NCBI RefSeq assembly: GCF_003130405.1
Contig: NZ_QEAS01000010.1
Location: forward strand, 206,484 to 256,947
Length of the DNA stretch: 50,464 nt
Source of the DNA: Pararcticibacter amylolyticus
GTDB lineage: Bacteria > Bacteroidota > Bacteroidia > Sphingobacteriales > Sphingobacteriaceae
Direction: 5' to 3'
Shown here one piece after another: positions 18,206 to 26,660 of this stretch. Within the stretch, counting starts at the first letter, position 1. Each line of letters opens with the position of its first letter. The notes beneath the pieces were generated by a model. It was not told the DNA's origin, did not search any database, and worked only from the letters and a program-made list of their open reading frames with translations. The position numbers and the translations under genes were made by a program.

Positions 18206-18700
18206 CTACTTCACTGCTTTAATGACCTCTTTGATATCTTTCTGGCCGCTCATGTACTTGCTCAGTGCTCCTTTATCAGAGTAAATAAACATGGCCGGGA
18301 ATTTATCGGGATAAAACTTCTGTACAAACTCGGGGCGGTAGTCATGGAGCACTGTCACATTCGGTTTTCCGTAAAGATTTTTGCCATATGTTGACATAAA
18401 CTTCATTATAGCAGGCTTGGTATCCATAGATACCAGGTAAATAGCGACGTGCTTAAATTCTTCATACTTCTTTCCGATCCCTTCAATTTCGTGCTGACAG
18501 TGATTACAGGTGACGTCGAACAGGATAAAAACAACCTTTCGGTTCTTCACAAGGTCTTTCTTTGAGAAGTCGCGGTTGTCGAGTCTCTGAAAAGTAAACT
18601 CGGGGATAAAGGGAGCGGGCTTAGTTTGAGCTCTCGCCCCGGATAGTATGGCTACGAACGCAAGTAACAGGGATATCTTTGAAAAAAGCTGTAGTTTCAT
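18206..18700 (-). CDS. Exported thioredoxin-like (TlpA/redoxin) protein
   Basis: 164 residues with an N-terminal signal peptide (cleavage near SGARAQ, about residue 25). One thioredoxin-fold domain with redox motif CNHC in FDVTCNHCQHEI; the late segment FPAMFIYSD supplies the cis-proline. Probably an envelope thiol-disulfide reductant or redoxin. It lies upstream of the LacI gene on the same strand with a 100-bp gap, and divergent from the S9 peptidase. It has no evident link to starch metabolism. The exact partner protein is unknown. Confidence 0.8.
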   Translation of the reverse strand: MKLQLFSKISLLLAFVAILSGARAQTKPAPFIPEFTFQRLDNRDFSKKDLVKNRKVVFILFDVTCNHCQHEIEGIGKKYEEFKHVAIYLVSMDTKPAIMKFMSTYGKNLYGKPNVTVLHDYRPEFVQKFYPDKFPAMFIYSDKGALSKYMSGQKDIKEVIKAVK

Positions 18701-19061
18701 CTCTTATTAATCATTAGTGAACACAAAATGTTTAGTATGCAATTTTAAGTAATTTTAATCGGAGTGGTGATGCCCTACCCACAAGAAATGATTAGTGGCA
18801 GCAGGACAACAGCTTCCGGTACTGGTGCCCCGGCTTTAAGTCAGAAGCAAAGGAAACTTGTGTTAAGGGCAATACCGGCAGCTATGTACGCTCGGCATTT
18901 AGGATAGACAATCTTTTTTGCTATTTTTCCATAAGCACTACCCCAATTTCAATTACTTAACAAAAAACCCGACGACAATTTGCTTATGAAGAAGTAATTT
19001 TACTATTACTCTATTAAAATCAGCCTTACTATTACCATATTAGCGTAACAGATTATTATTT
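18701..19061. other. 361-bp divergent intergenic region
   Basis: It separates the thioredoxin-like gene (minus) from the S9 peptidase gene (plus) and must hold both promoters. No gene is recognised. The central part, about 18760-18905, is visibly richer in GC than its AT-rich flanks and contains short complementary segments, but I could not fold it into a known RNA. Confidence 0.5.
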
Positions 19062-21482
19062 ATGAAAATTTTTAAGCTTATTTTACAGGGTTTCCTCATT
19101 ATCCTGTTTCCGGCACATGTTCTTCACGCACAAACCAAACTTACATATCAAAAACCGCCTGCTGAAATTCTTGAGCTGCTGAATGCTCCTGCTACTCCCC
19201 TGGTCAGCATCAATGGCAAAGGCGATAAAATATTATTGCTTGAGCGTTCTGATTACCCTTCCATTGCACAAGTTGCCCAACCAATTTTAAGGATAGGAGG
19301 CTTAAGGATCAACCCGGCTACCAACGGATCTGCTAACAGCAGCGGATATACGAATATAAAAGTAAAAACGCTGAAAGATGGAAAAGAACTCCAGGTGAAG
19401 GGCTTGCCTTCAAATGCGCAAATAGGAAATATCACATGGAGTCCTGACGAATCTTGTATCGCATTTACCCAGGAAACAGAAAACTCCATTGAGTTATGGA
19501 TAATAGAGCTCAACACACTGACCGCGAAAAGACTAAGCAAAGAATCTTTAAATGATGCGTATGGAAATACCTTCAAATGGGCATCAGACAGCAAAAGCAT
19601 TGTGGCTCAGTTCGTTCCTTCCTCAAGGGGTGGAAAACCTGCAGAGAACACAGTACCTGAAGGTCCAGTAGTCCAGGAGAACTTAGGTAAAACTGCGGCA
19701 GCCAGGACCTATCAGGACCTTCTGAAGAATCCTTATGATGAAAAACTTTTTGACTACTATCTCACCGCTCAATTAAAACGAATTGATCTCCAGGGGAATG
19801 CTGCTAATATCAGTTCTCCCGCGATCTTCAGGAGGTTCGATTTTTCGCCTGACGGAACGTATATCCTGACACAAACCATCCAAAAGCCCTACTCTTACCT
19901 CGTGCCGGCATCAATGTTTCCTTACAGGATCAGCATTCTCGATGCAAACGGAACTCTGGTAAAAGATCTGTATGACGCGCCCCTGGCCGACAACAGGCCG
20001 AGGGGATTTGATGCAGTGGACAAAGGCCCGCGCGGACATTTCTGGCGTGCTGATCAAAATGCCACTTTATACTGGACTGAAGCACAGGATGAAGGAGATC
20101 CCAATAAGGATGCCCCTGTAAGGGATATTGTTTATACCCTTTCGGCCCCCTTTACGGCTGCACCTTCTGAACTGGCAAAATGCACCTATCGTTTCCAGGG
20201 TATAAACTGGGGAGCTGAAAATATTGCCATTATTAACGAGCGCTGGTGGAAAACCAGGAGAGAAAAAAAGACGCTGATCGATCCGGCAAAGCGGAGCGTG
20301 ATAAAAGTCATCGCGGACCGCTCTTATGAACAATCCTACACGGATCCGGGAGATTTCATTACAACAAAAAACGCTTCGAGGAGAACGGTCCTTCTGCTGG
20401 CAAAAGAAGGCAGCAATCCTGTAGCTTTTACCATTAGTACAGGCGCTTCACCACTTGGCGACCGCCCCTTCCTTCTTCGGTGGAACCTGGTGAGCGGCAA
20501 AGCCGATACACTGTTCCGCTCAAAAGCTCCTTACTATGAATTGCCGGTATATTTTAACAATACAGGGAATCTGATCATCAGCCGTGAATCTAAGGACGCC
20601 GCTCCGAATTATTTCTTAGTCAACCTTAAAAACCGGTCGGCAAAAGCCATAACTGCTTTTCCCGATCCCTATCCTTCCCTGGGAGGAGTACAGAAACAAC
20701 AACTCAAATATAAACGCGCAGATGGCATCGACCTGTCGGCCACCCTATACCTGCCTAAAGGATACAAGAAAGCGGATGGCCCTCTCCCGGTGCTCATGTG
20801 GGCATACCCGCGGGAGTTTAAAACAGTGGATGCAGCGTCGCAGGTAAAAGGTTCCCCCTACCGGTATACCAGAATAAGCTGGGGATCTCCTGTCTATTGG
20901 GTAACAAGAGGGTACGCGGTGCTGGATAATGCCGATATGCCGATCGTGGGAGAAGGCAAAAATGAACCCAATGATACATTTGTACAGCAGGTGCAGGCAA
21001 ACGCAAAAGCGGCAGTAGACTACCTGGTGAGCACAGGAGTAGCAGACAGGAACAGGATCGGGGTCGGCGGCCATTCCTATGGCGCCTTCATGACTGCCAA
21101 CCTCCTGGCCCACACCAATCTCTTTGCAGCCGGGATCGCCAGGAGCGGCGCATATAACCGTACACTCACGCCTTTCGGATTCCAGCAGGAAGAAAGGACC
21201 TACTGGCAGGCACCGGATGTTTACTTCAAAATGTCGCCCTTCAGTTATGCCGATAAGATCAAAACTCCGATCCTGCTGATCCACGGCGAGGCAGACGACA
21301 ATTCCGGCACGTTCCCGATCCAGTCTGAACGGCTTTACAATGCATTAAAAGGGCATGGCGCAACCACGAGACTTGTGTTTTTACCGAATGAAGCACATCA
21401 TTATTATGCAAAGGAGTCGGTAATGCATATGCTTTGGGAGATGGATGAGTGGCTGGAGAAGTATGTAAAGGGAAGGAAATGA
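19062..21482 (+). CDS. S9 family peptidase, glutamyl endopeptidase-like (S9D)
   Basis: 806 residues with a signal peptide ending near residue 24 (HVLHAQ). An N-terminal beta-propeller (about 40-560) caps a C-terminal alpha/beta-hydrolase domain. Catalytic triad visible: S672 in GGHSYGAFMTANLL, D745 in HGEADDNSGTFP, H779 in PNEAHHYY. The stretches ARSGAYNRTLTPFGFQ and MSPFSYADKI closely resemble plant chloroplast glutamyl endopeptidases, which supports subfamily S9D over DPP4 or POP. Probably periplasmic, cleaving peptides after Glu/Asp. It stands alone on the plus strand and ends at a strong palindromic terminator. Confidence 0.88.
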   Translation: MKIFKLILQGFLIILFPAHVLHAQTKLTYQKPPAEILELLNAPATPLVSINGKGDKILLLERSDYPSIAQVAQPILRIGGLRINPATNGSANSSGYTNIKVKTLKDGKELQVKGLPSNAQIGNITWSPDESCIAFTQETENSIELWIIELNTLTAKRLSKESLNDAYGNTFKWASDSKSIVAQFVPSSRGGKPAENTVPEGPVVQENLGKTAAARTYQDLLKNPYDEKLFDYYLTAQLKRIDLQGNAANISSPAIFRRFDFSPDGTYILTQTIQKPYSYLVPASMFPYRISILDANGTLVKDLYDAPLADNRPRGFDAVDKGPRGHFWRADQNATLYWTEAQDEGDPNKDAPVRDIVYTLSAPFTAAPSELAKCTYRFQGINWGAENIAIINERWWKTRREKKTLIDPAKRSVIKVIADRSYEQSYTDPGDFITTKNASRRTVLLLAKEGSNPVAFTISTGASPLGDRPFLLRWNLVSGKADTLFRSKAPYYELPVYFNNTGNLIISRESKDAAPNYFLVNLKNRSAKAITAFPDPYPSLGGVQKQQLKYKRADGIDLSATLYLPKGYKKADGPLPVLMWAYPREFKTVDAASQVKGSPYRYTRISWGSPVYWVTRGYAVLDNADMPIVGEGKNEPNDTFVQQVQANAKAAVDYLVSTGVADRNRIGVGGHSYGAFMTANLLAHTNLFAAGIARSGAYNRTLTPFGFQQEERTYWQAPDVYFKMSPFSYADKIKTPILLIHGEADDNSGTFPIQSERLYNALKGHGATTRLVFLPNEAHHYYAKESVMHMLWEMDEWLEKYVKGRK

Positions 21483-21492
21483 TACGTTCAGG

Positions 21493-21540
21493 AGACATAA
21501 TAAAAAGCGCCGGCAGCTGCCGGCGCTTTTTATTATGTCT
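21493..21540. terminator. 48-bp perfect palindrome, bidirectional intrinsic terminator
   Basis: The two 24-base arms are exact reverse complements about a centre between 21516 and 21517. The GC core AGCGCCGGCAG/CTGCCGGCGCT is flanked by five T (or A) and AT-rich sequence on each side, giving a stem plus T-run for both strands. It sits between the convergent S9 peptidase (stop 21482) and DUF4302 (stop 21564) genes. Confidence 0.9.
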
Positions 21541-21563
21541 TATAGATTAACTCCACTTTGAGA

Positions 21564-22904
21564 CTATTCTGCAAGCGATCCAAACGTCCCTGTGAAATAT
21601 ATTCCGGGACGATCCACACTGGTAAATTGACCTAACAGGCCACCGAGTTCAGGAGCCTCGTAATAATCTATTTTGAACCTGTCAAGACTTACAACATCTG
21701 TTATGCTCTTTACATAGCCCTTAATTAAATTTGCATTTGCTCCAGACCCCGTCGTTCCGAGAGGCTGTGCTGCAAACTTGAAGACTCCATCGTCTGTTTT
21801 AGAAAACTTATATGGAAACCTGGCTGTATATAATGAATTATTGCTCACGAAATAAATGTCAAGATTCATCGTGCCTGCCGGAATGTTCATACTGAAATCT
21901 GCAAAATAAAGAATGAGCCGGTATGGACTCCCTATCATAGCGGCATCAGATGTTGCCCATAATCCCGAAAATGCAGTCGACCAGCCGGGTATAGACGCAT
22001 ATCTGGTCGGAGACGGAACAGATATAACAGACGGAAACTCATTACCAAGCAAATAATGAAGCGGTATTATAGGTAACGCAGCATCATTAACCTCTGTTCT
22101 GCTCCCCCCCGTGGAAAAGAAGAACGCCTTTTTTTGTTCATCCCAAATGAACTCATCAATAAGGATATTACCTACTTTCAAAGCGTTCCGGAACCTTATT
22201 CCGTTTAAGGTGTAGGAGAATTCAGAGCCGACATTCTCAGCCTTCTTTTTTGCATTTACATATGTTGCAACCAAAGTCCTTGTACCTTCATTAACAGACA
22301 GCTGAAGAGCAGAAGACGGATCTGGCTGTAATTGAAGGAACCGGCTGCTGCTGAGGAACTCAGAAATACTTTTCATTGATGCTTCAAGGCTCTTCCCTTC
22401 ATACTGCTGCCGTTCAGCCGCGGATGCTTTAACAAGGGTCAGTTCGTCTCCAAATCTATTGCCCTGTAACCGGATAGTATCGCCATTTGAATACAAAAAT
22501 GAATATTGACGATCAGAACCTTTCGAGGGGTCTTCAAACTGGATCAGGTCAAGATGAGAGCCTTCTTCCAGGCTTAAGGTCGCGTTAATCCCTTGTGTTA
22601 TTTCAAATTTATAACCGCTTTCGGAAGGAACAGATGCTGTGGTCTCATTAATATCTGCATATAAAGACAGCTTTCCGCCAGCTGGATTCAATTTTAAAAA
22701 CAGAGAATAAAACCCTCCATCCTTTAATTTCAAAATCGCCTTCCATCCGTCCGCAGAAGCACCTGTAGCCTCCTGCAACTCCGCCAGTTTTTCCAGGGGA
22801 TCCTTGAACGACTTTTCTATTGAATACTCCAGATCATCATCTTTGTTACACGATATCAGAATGAACGGCACGATTAATAAAAATAGTAATGCTTTTTTCA
22901 TCAC
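21564..22904 (-). CDS. DUF4302 lipoprotein, copy 1
   Basis: 446 residues, lipoprotein signal with Cys19 (LISC). The N-terminal part has the family features: a charged helix, then GWKAILKLKDGGFYSLFLK and LSLYADINETT. It is paralogous to the next gene upstream: same length, same order of blocks, shared C-terminal features (DGVFKF, ANLIK, DRFKIDYY, FTGTFG versus DGVFKF, ADLIK, DRFSMEYY, FTGNLE). DUF4302 proteins accompany SusC/SusD pairs together with a zinc lipoprotein; a surface binding role is likely but unproven. Last gene of its cluster, with a terminator-like hairpin between it and its paralogue. Confidence 0.85.
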   Translation of the reverse strand: MMKKALLFLLIVPFILISCNKDDDLEYSIEKSFKDPLEKLAELQEATGASADGWKAILKLKDGGFYSLFLKLNPAGGKLSLYADINETTASVPSESGYKFEITQGINATLSLEEGSHLDLIQFEDPSKGSDRQYSFLYSNGDTIRLQGNRFGDELTLVKASAAERQQYEGKSLEASMKSISEFLSSSRFLQLQPDPSSALQLSVNEGTRTLVATYVNAKKKAENVGSEFSYTLNGIRFRNALKVGNILIDEFIWDEQKKAFFFSTGGSRTEVNDAALPIIPLHYLLGNEFPSVISVPSPTRYASIPGWSTAFSGLWATSDAAMIGSPYRLILYFADFSMNIPAGTMNLDIYFVSNNSLYTARFPYKFSKTDDGVFKFAAQPLGTTGSGANANLIKGYVKSITDVVSLDRFKIDYYEAPELGGLLGQFTSVDRPGIYFTGTFGSLAE

Positions 22905-22938
22905 AATTTGATTGTTAATTTCTAATCATTGTAAATAA

Positions 22939-22969
22939 AAGGCAGGTAGCTGCAATTGCTACCTGCTTT
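22939..22969 (-). terminator. Terminator-like hairpin between the two DUF4302 genes
   Basis: On the minus strand GCAGGTAGC pairs with GCTACCTGC around a 7-nt loop and is followed by CTTTTATTT. It lies just after the stop of DUF4302 copy 2 and before the start of copy 1, so it may reduce read-through into copy 1. Confidence 0.6.
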
Positions 22970-22976
22970 AAACGAT

Positions 22977-24290
22977 TTATTCTAAATTGCCCGTGAAATA
23001 GAAGCCGGCATTGTCTATGCTTGCAATCTTTCCCAAAATGCGCTTATCCGGGTCACTATAATACTCCATCGAAAATCTATCGTTATTGATATAATTCAGC
23101 AGAGGTGCCATGGCATTCTTAATCAGATCTGCATTCCCGTTAGCCCCTGTATACCTGAACTTAAACACTCCGTCACTGGTTTTTGTATAGCTATAGCTAA
23201 ACCGTGCCAGGTAAGCCTGGTTATTTTGATATATGTAGGCGTCCATATCCATTAACCGCTCCTCCGTATTGAATACAAAATCGATATCGGCCAGAGTTAG
23301 TGGCGAGCTAAGAAGAGCATAAACATTTGCTGCTGCCTGCTGGCGCCTGGTAATAAATTCAGGAGACATTCCTGATATCGTACCGGCAGGCACCGCAACT
23401 GTTGTGAAGTTTGTTCCCAGCAACAAATGCATCGGGAACACCGGAGTTTCAGAAGCCTGGATTTCCAGTCGCTTATTGTCGTGTGTCAGGATGTAAAGCC
23501 CTGGCTTGTCATCATCCCAGTAGACATCGGTAAAAGCATTTCCGCCATATCTCATAGTGTCCTGAAGATGAATCCCGGTAAGAGTAAAACTAAAGAAGGA
23601 GCTTGTCGCTTTAATACCGCCTTCCTCAGCGTTCAAAATTGAGAAGGTCTTCATTGCAGCATTGACGGAGGTTTGAACTTTTTTGCCGTCTCCGAATTCG
23701 GTAAAAAGAAAAGGCTCCCCGGCAACATACGCAACTGTTTCATCAATGGCTTTTTTAAAATCCCCGGCCTTGTAAGAATCAGCCTGCGCTTTTGATGCCT
23801 TTACGAGGATCAGTTTGCTGCCCGACAGATTCCCCTTCAGTTCTATACTATCTCCTTTAACAGATGAAAACGCAAATTCAAAATCCGAAAACACGCCCCA
23901 TCCTCTTGTTCCTCCATATACACTGGGATCGGGATCCGCAAGAATATGGATGTAGGAATAAGTATCGAAATAAAGGGAAGGAACCATTGCGGCTTTAAGC
24001 CTGTAAGTACTCCCATACGCGGCACCAGCTGTTGAGCTTGCAATGTCTGCAAACATGCTTACGCGGTCATTTTCCTCAAAATCTATATAGAAATTATATC
24101 CACCGCCACCCGCAGGATAAAGAGTCGCCACCCATCCGTTTTCAGAAGATACAAGCTCGCTCTTATACTGTTGCAGCGCTTTCTCAACGCGCACTTCCGG
24201 TTTCTCTCCAAATGCCAGATCAACATCATCCTTTTTGCACGCCGTCAGGCCGAAAGCTATTGCCATACAAAACCACAGCAGTCTTTTCAT
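22977..24290 (-). CDS. DUF4302 lipoprotein, copy 2
   Basis: 437 residues from the ATG at 24290, which puts the lipobox (LTAC, Cys18) at normal distance; an ATG eight codons upstream (24314) is possible. Family features are VSSENGWVATLYPAGGGGY and a VSMFADIASS strand near the N-terminus and DGVFKFRY near the C-terminus. Diverged tandem paralogue of the downstream gene. It starts close behind the zinc lipoprotein gene, so these are co-transcribed. Expected at the outer membrane, accessory to the neighbouring SusC/SusD pair. Ligand unknown. Confidence 0.85.
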   Translation of the reverse strand: MKRLLWFCMAIAFGLTACKKDDVDLAFGEKPEVRVEKALQQYKSELVSSENGWVATLYPAGGGGYNFYIDFEENDRVSMFADIASSTAGAAYGSTYRLKAAMVPSLYFDTYSYIHILADPDPSVYGGTRGWGVFSDFEFAFSSVKGDSIELKGNLSGSKLILVKASKAQADSYKAGDFKKAIDETVAYVAGEPFLFTEFGDGKKVQTSVNAAMKTFSILNAEEGGIKATSSFFSFTLTGIHLQDTMRYGGNAFTDVYWDDDKPGLYILTHDNKRLEIQASETPVFPMHLLLGTNFTTVAVPAGTISGMSPEFITRRQQAAANVYALLSSPLTLADIDFVFNTEERLMDMDAYIYQNNQAYLARFSYSYTKTSDGVFKFRYTGANGNADLIKNAMAPLLNYINNDRFSMEYYSDPDKRILGKIASIDNAGFYFTGNLE

Positions 24291-24319
24291 TATCTTGTGT
24301 TTTAAGCTTCCCATAATTA

Positions 24320-25165
24320 TTAATTATTAATAGCAGCAAATACTTTTGCCTGCAAACTATAGAAATCCATATTCCATGATTCTTTATAGTAGCGTACAAT
24401 CACTTGTTCCTTTTGCTTTATTGCCGCTTTGGCAGATGCAGATTGTATACTGTTAACAATTGCATTAAACCCTTCGCGCCCTTCTGTCAGCATTAAGGAA
24501 ATCATTTCCACAAAATCTTCATCCACCCCGGCCCTTGAATAAGAGGTAATAAACCCTAGTTCACGCGATTGCGCATCAGTATAACTTGTCCAGGTAGCCG
24601 TGTAACCGGATGGTGTTATAGACCGGTAGTCGTCTGAATACCGGATCGTCTGATGAAGAATATGTGCAAACTCATGATGAATGGTATGCAGCATTCTTTT
24701 AACTTCAGCTTTATCCGTCTTTTCAAAATCATTCAGAACAAACAAAACGATCTTTCTGCCTCCTTCAGCCTGGCCGAGGGTGATGGTTCCATTGCTGTTC
24801 CATTCTGCACTTCCCACCAGTACATATTGCTTCGGACAGTAGGTCTTAATAAAAGCCTCTCCCGCCTCTGCGACATAGGGCTCTATCCAGACCTTTTTAA
24901 CAGTCTCCATTACAGGGATCACTACGTCTTCCCTGGGAGGCGTCATATTCTTTGTCACCTCCAGTTCATAGGGATCCCAGCGGTATTTTACTTCGATATT
25001 GTAGGGGACAGTAAAATTATCATTCAACCATTTATCAAGTTCTCCCTTCACCCATGTATCCCCTTCAAGCCCTTCGGGAGCAGCTACTTTTTCCTCCTTC
25101 TGGCATGCAAGGGTGCCTGTCAGTAATAGCAGGAGCATTAATGATTTTATATTCGCAAACTTCAT
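24320..25165 (-). CDS. Substrate import-associated zinc metallohydrolase lipoprotein (HExxH)
   Basis: 281 residues, lipoprotein signal with Cys21 (TLAC). The zinc site HHEFAH gives H164-E165-x-x-H168, followed about 60 residues later by the acidic segment DEDFVEM. The sequence matches the lipoprotein metallopeptidase type that accompanies SusC/SusD pairs (TIGR04549-like, putative zinc-binding metallopeptidase). It probably hydrolyses a peptide-type bond in the imported ligand at the cell surface. It is placed 12 bp after the SusD gene. The substrate is not known. Confidence 0.85.
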   Translation of the reverse strand: MKFANIKSLMLLLLLTGTLACQKEEKVAAPEGLEGDTWVKGELDKWLNDNFTVPYNIEVKYRWDPYELEVTKNMTPPREDVVIPVMETVKKVWIEPYVAEAGEAFIKTYCPKQYVLVGSAEWNSNGTITLGQAEGGRKIVLFVLNDFEKTDKAEVKRMLHTIHHEFAHILHQTIRYSDDYRSITPSGYTATWTSYTDAQSRELGFITSYSRAGVDEDFVEMISLMLTEGREGFNAIVNSIQSASAKAAIKQKEQVIVRYYKESWNMDFYSLQAKVFAAINN

Positions 25166-25177
25166 AACGTCAATTAT

Positions 25178-26644
25178 TTACCTTGGATTCAATTCTAAAC
25201 CAGCAGATTGCGCCTCAGCAGGCAATTGCAAAACCCTTCTTGGATCATTCGGTCCGACCACTATTTCCTCTTCCCCGACAGGACGATGTACTACCGTTAG
25301 CTTATGTCTGAGAATATCGAACCACCTGAGCCCCTCGAACAGAAATTCTGCTCTCTTAAGATCGAGTACTGTCTTTATAATCCCTTCTTTTGGATCAATG
25401 GTATTGTAATAAGAATAAATGGCATCCAGGTCAATATTATCCGAGGGGATATACCCTACTATCCGGACACTTAAAAATGTATTAATATCATCAACTGCAG
25501 ATCCATAATTACCACTCGCAGCAAAAGCCTCTGCCCTGTTAAGCAACACTTCTTCTGCTGAAAACAAAGGAACCATATTATAGGGGAAGCCGATATTTGA
25601 GTTTATTCCATCTCTCACAAAATGTTCCCGAAACTTCGGAATGAAAATGTTCGATGGGTCTCCCCTGGTATATAAATAAGATGTATACGCAAGCTGCTGA
25701 CCGGATACGTTACTGCTAAGAATACCAGGATATAACTGCTGCGTTAAACCAAAACGGTAGGTCGGATAAGACCGTCCCCAGATGGAAGGCATTTCTGTCA
25801 GGAGCAGATTTGAGCTTTCGGTGGCTTTCGTATACCGTGCTTCGAGCTCATTAAAAGAACCAGATAAATTACGGTATTCCTGTGAATTCAGCTGACGCAG
25901 CATTCCGGCCGGATTCGTACCTAAAAATACTTCATTTGCATGAGCGATGACCTTAGGATAGTCTCTCTTAAAAAGATAAAACCGGGATGCGAAGGCATGT
26001 GCAGCAGAGGTAGTAAAGTGATATTTCTGAACCTTATAAGATGTATTCACAATTAAAGGAAGTCCTTCGGTCAGATCCTTTTCTATTTGCTCGTAGACGA
26101 ATGCTACAGTTTTACGTTCATATTTAGCTATTACCACATCTTCCGGCTTCGTTACGTAGGGTATCCCGGGATCAACAGCAGCTGTAGCTGGATCGTACAC
26201 CTTAGAAAACAGGGTAACCAGCATAAAGTGTGCGTACGCTCTTGCTACCAGGGCCTCTCCCTTTGAAGATTTATAATCCTGGGGCTTATCAGCCTTATCG
26301 ATAGCTTCCAAAGCATGATTTGCCGCAGCAATAGCCGCATAGCAAGCCCTCCAGTAGAACGCTGGTGAATCCCGGTCATTGTACCGTACGTCCCTGAAAA
26401 ACCAGGGATCGCTGTTTACAGATTCAGATTGGGAAACAATCCCCTTATCAGCAGCATTATCAGACATTGCTTCCGTAAAAGGAATATAATTTGCCTGAGG
26501 ATAAGCCGTTGCCAGCAATTCTGCAACCTTTTCCGGGCTGTTTAATTCGGTCCTTTGATCCGGCAATTGTTCCAGATACTTTTTACAGCTGCTAAAACCA
26601 GTCGCAGCTATAAGAACCGTTAGTATGATCTTTATATTTTTCAT
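25178..26644 (-). CDS. SusD/RagB-family nutrient-binding lipoprotein
   Basis: 488 residues, lipoprotein signal with Cys20 (GFSSC). The N-terminus KKYLEQLPDQRTELNSPEKV is typical of RagB/SusD proteins, as is the late EGLRWFDILRHK. It starts 16 bp after the stop of the STN-SusC gene and forms its cognate lid. The neighbours (zinc metallohydrolase, DUF4302, no carbohydrate enzymes) point to a peptide or glycopeptide ligand rather than a plain polysaccharide. This is inference from context. Confidence 0.92.
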   Translation of the reverse strand: MKNIKIILTVLIAATGFSSCKKYLEQLPDQRTELNSPEKVAELLATAYPQANYIPFTEAMSDNAADKGIVSQSESVNSDPWFFRDVRYNDRDSPAFYWRACYAAIAAANHALEAIDKADKPQDYKSSKGEALVARAYAHFMLVTLFSKVYDPATAAVDPGIPYVTKPEDVVIAKYERKTVAFVYEQIEKDLTEGLPLIVNTSYKVQKYHFTTSAAHAFASRFYLFKRDYPKVIAHANEVFLGTNPAGMLRQLNSQEYRNLSGSFNELEARYTKATESSNLLLTEMPSIWGRSYPTYRFGLTQQLYPGILSSNVSGQQLAYTSYLYTRGDPSNIFIPKFREHFVRDGINSNIGFPYNMVPLFSAEEVLLNRAEAFAASGNYGSAVDDINTFLSVRIVGYIPSDNIDLDAIYSYYNTIDPKEGIIKTVLDLKRAEFLFEGLRWFDILRHKLTVVHRPVGEEEIVVGPNDPRRVLQLPAEAQSAGLELNPR

Positions 26645-26660
26645 TGTTTAGCTATCTTTT

